A DNA stretch of 10,302 nt from Caldora sp. SIO3E6 (lineage in GTDB: Bacteria > Cyanobacteriota > Cyanobacteriia > Cyanobacteriales > Coleofasciculaceae), in NCBI GenBank assembly GCA_010672185.1, contig JAAHHL010000158.1:1-10302 (forward strand), read 5' to 3'. The translations under genes were made by a program, and so were the position numbers. Shown in pieces: positions 6,889-10,302 of the stretch. The first letter of the stretch is position 1. Every line of letters begins with the position of its first letter. The notes beneath the pieces were generated by a model, which was given only the letters and a program-made list of their open reading frames with translations, ran no database searches and was not told the origin of the DNA.

Positions 6889-7988
6889 AGTGCTCCTCCC
6901 GGTAGACGGTAGGTTTCACTTTCTCCGATGACGTTACTTACTGAGTCAGAGTGAGTTGTGATAATAAACTGGCACGTTGGCTCAATTTTCATCAACTGAG
7001 AGACAAAATATTGAGCAGAGGGAGGATGTAAATTGAGGTCTATTTCATCGATTAAGACCACTGAATAAGCAATCTGTTGTCTCACAAATTCGTACAATAT
7101 AGGAAAAACAGATTGCTCTCCTGCTGACATTTCTGCAATATCATAGGTTTTATAACCATCATCTAGTAGGAAATAAGTCTCTTCTCCAGTGGGATCATCT
7201 TGACTAGGAAGTTTTTCTGGCCCTGAAAACGAGCGTTCAGGAAACACTTTTTGATACAGTCTTTTTATCTGTAATAAATAACTACTTCCATCGTTGTCAA
7301 CCCCTGATTCTTGGTTGCGATGCCAGTCTATTAAATATTTTCGCAATTTTCCGATACCAACATCAAAGGAAGTTTCGCTACTCCCTTCTTTTGCCTTGTC
7401 TTCGCTACTACTTTGATGGGAAGGGTATCCTAAATTACGCCATTGATCGAACCAAAAAATACCTGGAAGTTGAGCAAAGTATTGTCGGACAGATTGATCA
7501 CCCCTTTTGATAAACCATTGAGCATAATATCTACCTCTAAACTGAGCTAGTTCTGCTGGAGTATTTCCTGCTTGCCAATAATCACCACTTAATACGAGGC
7601 TAACCCTTTTGCTATCTCCAGGTTCATCAAATTCACGCATTTCTTTAAACTCTGGCGGTTGAGCATCGTACCATTTCTGAGCCAATTCGCGAGTTGTGTT
7701 TAGTTCTTCTTCTTCAAATAGTACTTGCAGCTCAATTCTGGGAGATCCCCATCTCCAATAGCGACCAGGAAGGAAACTAATCCAATCAAAATCAGAGATA
7801 TCTCGAATCCGATTAGTGGCTAAAGCCAAGGGAAGTGCGATCGCTTGTAAAAGAGTTGTTTTCCCTGTTCCATTATCCCCTAGGATAAGATAGCGATCGC
7901 TCACCTCATCCAAAATCTCATTCTTGAAAGAAATCTCTAGCTCTTGAAACCGTTTGAAGTTTTGGATATAGATTGATTCTATCTTCAC
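6879..7988 (-). CDS. ABC/AAA-type ATPase, candidate sensor of an ATPase-TOPRIM (PARIS AriA-like) immune system
   Basis: A 369-aa SMC/RecF-like ATPase without membrane segments. Visible motifs: N-terminal IESIYIQNFKRFQELEISF, Walker A GDNGTGKTT (37-45), ABC signature MSAGEQS (287-293), Walker B VVLIDEID (310-317) with catalytic Glu315, D-loop LNLHP (318-322) and H-switch TTHSD (344-348). The middle (about 80-285) is a variable Trp/Arg-rich and acidic insertion with no obvious long coiled coil, unlike Rad50. The C-terminus ends just after the H-switch with no TOPRIM of its own. The TOPRIM is instead supplied by the overlapping downstream gene, the split arrangement of PARIS. The start is GTG 7988, with GGGGG seven bases upstream. 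A terminator-like hairpin sits in its leader. All ATPase motifs are complete, so it should be functional. Family level is sure; the PARIS label is inference. Confidence 0.8.
   Translation of the reverse strand: MKIESIYIQNFKRFQELEISFKNEILDEVSDRYLILGDNGTGKTTLLQAIALPLALATNRIRDISDFDWISFLPGRYWRWGSPRIELQVLFEEEELNTTRELAQKWYDAQPPEFKEMREFDEPGDSKRVSLVLSGDYWQAGNTPAELAQFRGRYYAQWFIKRGDQSVRQYFAQLPGIFWFDQWRNLGYPSHQSSSEDKAKEGSSETSFDVGIGKLRKYLIDWHRNQESGVDNDGSSYLLQIKRLYQKVFPERSFSGPEKLPSQDDPTGEETYFLLDDGYKTYDIAEMSAGEQSVFPILYEFVRQQIAYSVVLIDEIDLNLHPPSAQYFVSQLMKIEPTCQFIITTHSDSVSNVIGESETYRLPGGALCL
6894..6900 (-). promoter_or_regulatory. Strong ribosome binding site of the TOPRIM gene
   Basis: GGGAGGA, five bases before the ATG, lies inside the last codons of the ATPase gene. 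A strong site within an overlapping gene pair suggests that the TOPRIM protein is made in quantity and in step with the ATPase. Confidence 0.65.
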
Positions 7989-8014
7989 TTTAATTCCCCC
8001 TTTGTTAAAAAATA

Positions 8015-8071
8015 CTGATGGGGTGACAAGCCAGCTCAGTCTTTGAGCTATCTAGCTTGTCACCCCGTCAG
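8015..8071 (-). terminator. Hairpin with T-tract between pntB and the ATPase gene
   Basis: The arms at 8015-8031 and 8055-8071 pair at 16 of 17 positions, with one G-U pair. An inner AGCTCA/TGAGCT stem (8033-8038, 8044-8049) closes the top. On the minus strand the hairpin is followed by TATTTTTT, giving a classic rho-independent terminator for the pnt operon. It ends only about 26 bases before the ATPase GTG. ATPase transcripts must therefore read through it or start inside this short space. No T-run follows on the + strand. Confidence 0.8.
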
Positions 8072-8083
8072 AGATGAAGGTTG

Positions 8084-8114
8084 AATATAAATTTATCCTT
8101 CATATTTTAGTCAA
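8084..8114 (-). promoter_or_regulatory. Weak promoter candidate for the ATPase-TOPRIM pair
   Basis: On the minus strand TTGACT (8109-8114) and TATATT (8084-8089) are 19 bases apart, two longer than ideal. If used, transcription would start just before the hairpin and put it in the leader as a possible attenuator. A 7-bp inverted repeat (ATGAAGG 8074-8080, CCTTCAT 8097-8103) overlaps it and could be an operator. Low certainty. Confidence 0.3.
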
Positions 8115-8121
8115 GCAAAAC

Positions 8122-9588
8122 TCAACCAGCAGAGGATGAAACCAACACTTTTTCTGTGGTACTGGCTTTACCACCACCCTTGCGGTCAGACTCTACTAGT
8201 TGACCTAGGATAGCAGTAACATTTTTCTTGGCATCACCAAAGAGCATTTTGGTGTTCTCTTTATAGAAGAGGGGATTATCCACACCAGCATAGCCACTGG
8301 ACAGACTCCGCTTCATGACAATAACCTGAGTAGATTTCCACACTTCCAAAACTGGCATTCCCGCAATAGGACTACCGGGATCTTCCATCGCACTGGGGTT
8401 GACGGTGTCGTTCGCACCAATTACGAGAACTAGATCAGTTTTGGGGAAGTCTTCGTTAATCTCGTCCATTTCTAGAACGATGTCATAGGGCACATTAGCT
8501 TCAGCTAAGAGAACATTCATATGCCCTGGTAGTCGTCCAGCTACTGGATGGATACCGAAACGAACCTCTACTCCTTTTTGACGCAGACTCTTGGTAATAT
8601 CTGATACAGGATGCTGAGCCTGAGCTACTGCCATACCATAACCAGGAACGATAATCACGCTCTTGGCATCTTGCAGAAGCTCAACTGCTTCCTCCACTGT
8701 GGTTGAAGTAGCTTCCCCTACAGGCTGAGCGCTAGATGGAGCTGCTGATGCTCCTGATCCTTCGCCAAAGCCGCCTAGAATCACACTTATAAAGGAACGA
8801 TTCATGGCATTGCACATGATGTAGCTGAGGATTGCACCACTACTACCAACTAGGGCTCCTGTGATAATCAACAAATCGTTCGATAGCATAAAGCCAGCTG
8901 CTGCTGCTGCCCATCCAGAGTAGCTGTTGAGCATGGAGATTACCACTGGCATATCAGCACCACCAATCGCCGCCACCAAATGGATGCCCAAGACGCAAGC
9001 GATCGCAGTCATAATTAACAGTGGCTGTAATCCACTGGGAGCTTCAAGTCCCATAAACTGGTAGCCTAGCCAGACTGAACCACCAAGCATTGCCAAATTA
9101 AGTAAGTGGCGTGCTGGCAGTGTCAGAGGTTTGCTACTGATAATCGCCCGCAGTTTACCAAAAGCAACCAATGAACCAGTAAAGGTAATCGCACCGATAA
9201 AGACACCGATAAAAATTTCCAGCTGGTGGATGGTTACCTCAACTCCTGTTAGGGATTGCTCTGCTTGTAGGTAATTGGCAATACCCACCAAAACCGCAGC
9301 CATACCCACAAAACTGTGTAGAATAGCTACCAATTCTGGCATGGAAGTCATCGCTACACGAGATGCCACGATCGCACCAATGATCGCCCCTGGTAGGATA
9401 ACTGCTACTAGGGTTCCGTAAGCACTTACATTGGGACTCAAAGCTGTCGCAACAAAGGCAATGAGCATCCCACTAATACCAAAGAGGTTGCCTCGGCGAG
9501 CAGTTTCCTGATTAGAAAGCCCCCCCAAGCTGAGAATAAATAAAGCGCTAGCCGCAATATAAGCGACTGTTAGCAGGTTTTGTGACAT
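8122..9588 (-). CDS. pntB: NAD(P) transhydrogenase subunit beta
   Basis: Beta subunit of proton-translocating transhydrogenase, which uses the proton gradient to drive NADH + NADP+ to NAD+ + NADPH. In cyanobacteria it sits in an internal or plasma membrane. The 488-aa product has about nine membrane helices (residues 1-275). His91 in ILHSFVGMAAVLVG and Asp212/Asn221 in GGADMPVVISMLNSYSGWA fall where E. coli PntB has its proton-path residues. The NADP(H)-binding domain III follows: GYGMAVAQAQHPV (316-328), RLPGHMNVLLAEA (352-364), GANDTVNPSA (391-400) and KRSLSSGYAGVDNPLF (426-441). The last 20 residues are a Gly/Ser/Lys-rich tail beyond the usual end. AGGAG lies very close (three bases) to the ATG. 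It lies 43 bp after the pntA stop, in one operon, and is closed by the hairpin at 8015-8071. Confidence 0.97.
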   Translation of the reverse strand: MSQNLLTVAYIAASALFILSLGGLSNQETARRGNLFGISGMLIAFVATALSPNVSAYGTLVAVILPGAIIGAIVASRVAMTSMPELVAILHSFVGMAAVLVGIANYLQAEQSLTGVEVTIHQLEIFIGVFIGAITFTGSLVAFGKLRAIISSKPLTLPARHLLNLAMLGGSVWLGYQFMGLEAPSGLQPLLIMTAIACVLGIHLVAAIGGADMPVVISMLNSYSGWAAAAAGFMLSNDLLIITGALVGSSGAILSYIMCNAMNRSFISVILGGFGEGSGASAAPSSAQPVGEATSTTVEEAVELLQDAKSVIIVPGYGMAVAQAQHPVSDITKSLRQKGVEVRFGIHPVAGRLPGHMNVLLAEANVPYDIVLEMDEINEDFPKTDLVLVIGANDTVNPSAMEDPGSPIAGMPVLEVWKSTQVIVMKRSLSSGYAGVDNPLFYKENTKMLFGDAKKNVTAILGQLVESDRKGGGKASTTEKVLVSSSAG

Positions 9589-9631
9589 AATCTCCTTTTA
9601 TCCAACTGGTAATTGATCGTTAGCTAATTAA

Positions 9632-10225
9632 CTACTTTTGGAACATCTTGAGCATCCGTTGGGTAACTAGGAAACCACCACTAACATTGATTGTTCCTAC
9701 TAAAATCGCGATCGCTCCCAGGATAGTAGTTGCGGAAGTTGGTGTTCCTGAGATCTGGAGCATTCCACCGATAATGATGATGCCACTAATGGCATTGGTA
9801 ACACTCATCAGGGGTGTATGCAGAGCTGGTTTAACATTCCAGATCACTTGCCAGCCAACAAAGCAAGCTAACACAAACACTGTCAGATGGGACAGGAAGG
9901 AAGAAGGTGCACCGATGCCGATGCCCACCAGAGCCAAGCCCACCAGTACCATCCATAGCCAGCCACCAATGCCCTTCGATTCCTTAGAAGCTTCAGCCTC
10001 AGCTGCTGCTGGAGTCACAGTAGGTTGTGGTTGTGGTGCGGGCTTAGGTGGTGTGGGAGGAGCACTGGGTTTTGGTGGGGGCCAGGTAATCTCACCAGAA
10101 TTCACAACTAGAGCACCCCGAACTACCTCATCTTCAAGATCAACTTTGTAGTCTTGGGCTCCTCCCATGTCTTTGAGGAGATGGCACAGATTAGTACCGT
10201 AAAGCTGGCTAGACTGATTAGCCAT
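9632..10225 (-). CDS. pntA: NAD(P) transhydrogenase subunit alpha, C-terminal part (end of domain I, linker and membrane helices); gene split or interrupted
   Basis: The product is 197 aa, where full-length PntA (E. coli) is about 510. Residues 1-48 (NQSSQLYGTNL, then EDEVVRGALVV and GEITWPPP) are the last part of the NAD(H)-binding domain I. A Pro-rich linker (49-80) follows, then four membrane helices (about 88-106, 113-130, 139-157, 166-187) including the conserved WNVKPALHTPLMSVTNAISG (129-148) and the end VTQRMLKMF. Natural alpha1/alpha2 splits, as in Rhodospirillum, fall after domain I. Here the frame starts inside it, so this polypeptide alone cannot bind NAD(H). The ATG lacks a ribosome site. 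Codons just upstream still look family-like (Ser-Arg before Met) up to an in-frame TAA at 10247-10249. The rest of domain I must be encoded beyond the window or be lost. Confidence 0.85.
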   Translation of the reverse strand: MANQSSQLYGTNLCHLLKDMGGAQDYKVDLEDEVVRGALVVNSGEITWPPPKPSAPPTPPKPAPQPQPTVTPAAAEAEASKESKGIGGWLWMVLVGLALVGIGIGAPSSFLSHLTVFVLACFVGWQVIWNVKPALHTPLMSVTNAISGIIIIGGMLQISGTPTSATTILGAIAILVGTINVSGGFLVTQRMLKMFQK

Positions 10226-10302
10226 GCGGCTGGAGCAAACATGATATTATTTCAGATGAAGCCTCTTTAGGCAACTCTCTAGCGGCAGATTTGGGAGGTT
10301 TA
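10226..10302 (-). other. Upstream flank of the pntA fragment with an in-frame stop
   Basis: In the pntA frame this reads NLPNLPLESCLKRLHLK, stop (10247-10249), YHVCSSR, then Met. The outer NLP (10292-10300) and the SRM at the junction (10223-10231) resemble the N/D-L-P-S-R-M stretch of intact PntA proteins. They are separated by exactly 60 bases containing the stop. TTGCCT and TAATAT on this strand are 19 bases apart and could form a weak promoter inside the same stretch. The window ends too soon to decide. Confidence 0.35.

Noticed and set aside
5447..7988. Uma2 as a third gene of the ATPase-TOPRIM system
   Set aside because: It is convergent and has its own promoter, and Uma2 genes are too common in cyanobacteria for adjacency to be evidence.
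6879..7988. Gabija, Septu or single-chain OLD nuclease identity for the ATPase
   Set aside because: The ATPase has no fused TOPRIM as in GajA/OLD, and the partner is a TOPRIM protein rather than an HNH protein (Septu) or a UvrD-like helicase (Gabija).
9648..10151. 167-codon open frame on the + strand opposite pntA
   Set aside because: It is antisense to the clearly homologous PntA membrane region. Its composition mirrors the helices and Pro-rich linker, and it shows no motif of its own.

Overview
The window looks like chromosomal DNA of a cyanobacterium, probably a filamentous one with a large genome. The cyanobacterial HIP1 octamer GCGATCGC occurs six times (2101, 2705, 7837, 7893, 8999, 9708). 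The gene set also fits: an eukaryote-like Ser/Thr kinase, a Uma2-family nuclease-fold protein, a proton-translocating transhydrogenase and a peptidoglycan-binding protein. The species cannot be fixed from the sequence alone.

Layout. Bases 1-2229 (+ strand) hold a secreted protein with two PG_binding_1 domains, probably cut at its 5' end by the window edge, and anmK, the anhydro-MurNAc kinase of peptidoglycan recycling. A 97-bp palindromic, MITE-like element separates them. Bases 2395-2841 (+) encode a 148-aa protein of unknown function. Bases 3173-4702 (+) encode a soluble Ser/Thr protein kinase with an uncharacterised C-terminal domain. Bases 4703-5446 are a gene-poor, AT-rich stretch. It contains two possible tiny hydrophobic-peptide genes and a broken fragment of an ATPase gene. 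Bases 5447-6037 (+) encode a Uma2-family (DUF820) protein.

Convergent to Uma2, bases 7988-6052 (- strand) form a tight two-gene unit: an ABC/AAA-type ATPase and a DUF4435-like TOPRIM protein. They overlap by 10 bp. The architecture matches ATPase-TOPRIM immune modules, most closely PARIS (AriA-AriB), and I read it as a candidate anti-phage system. The relic at 4847-4898 is 49/52 identical to the 5' end of this ATPase gene and lies in the same orientation. This shows that at least one more copy of the family once existed in this neighbourhood. A strong hairpin followed by a T-tract lies between pntB and the ATPase and occupies the ATPase leader.

Bases 10225-8122 (- strand) are the end of a transhydrogenase operon: the C-terminal, membrane part of PntA followed by PntB. 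The pntA reading frame is odd. It opens inside the NAD-binding domain, and family-like sequence appears to continue upstream across an in-frame stop. PntA therefore seems to be split or interrupted at the right edge of the window. No tRNA, rRNA, CRISPR array or recognisable transposase is seen.
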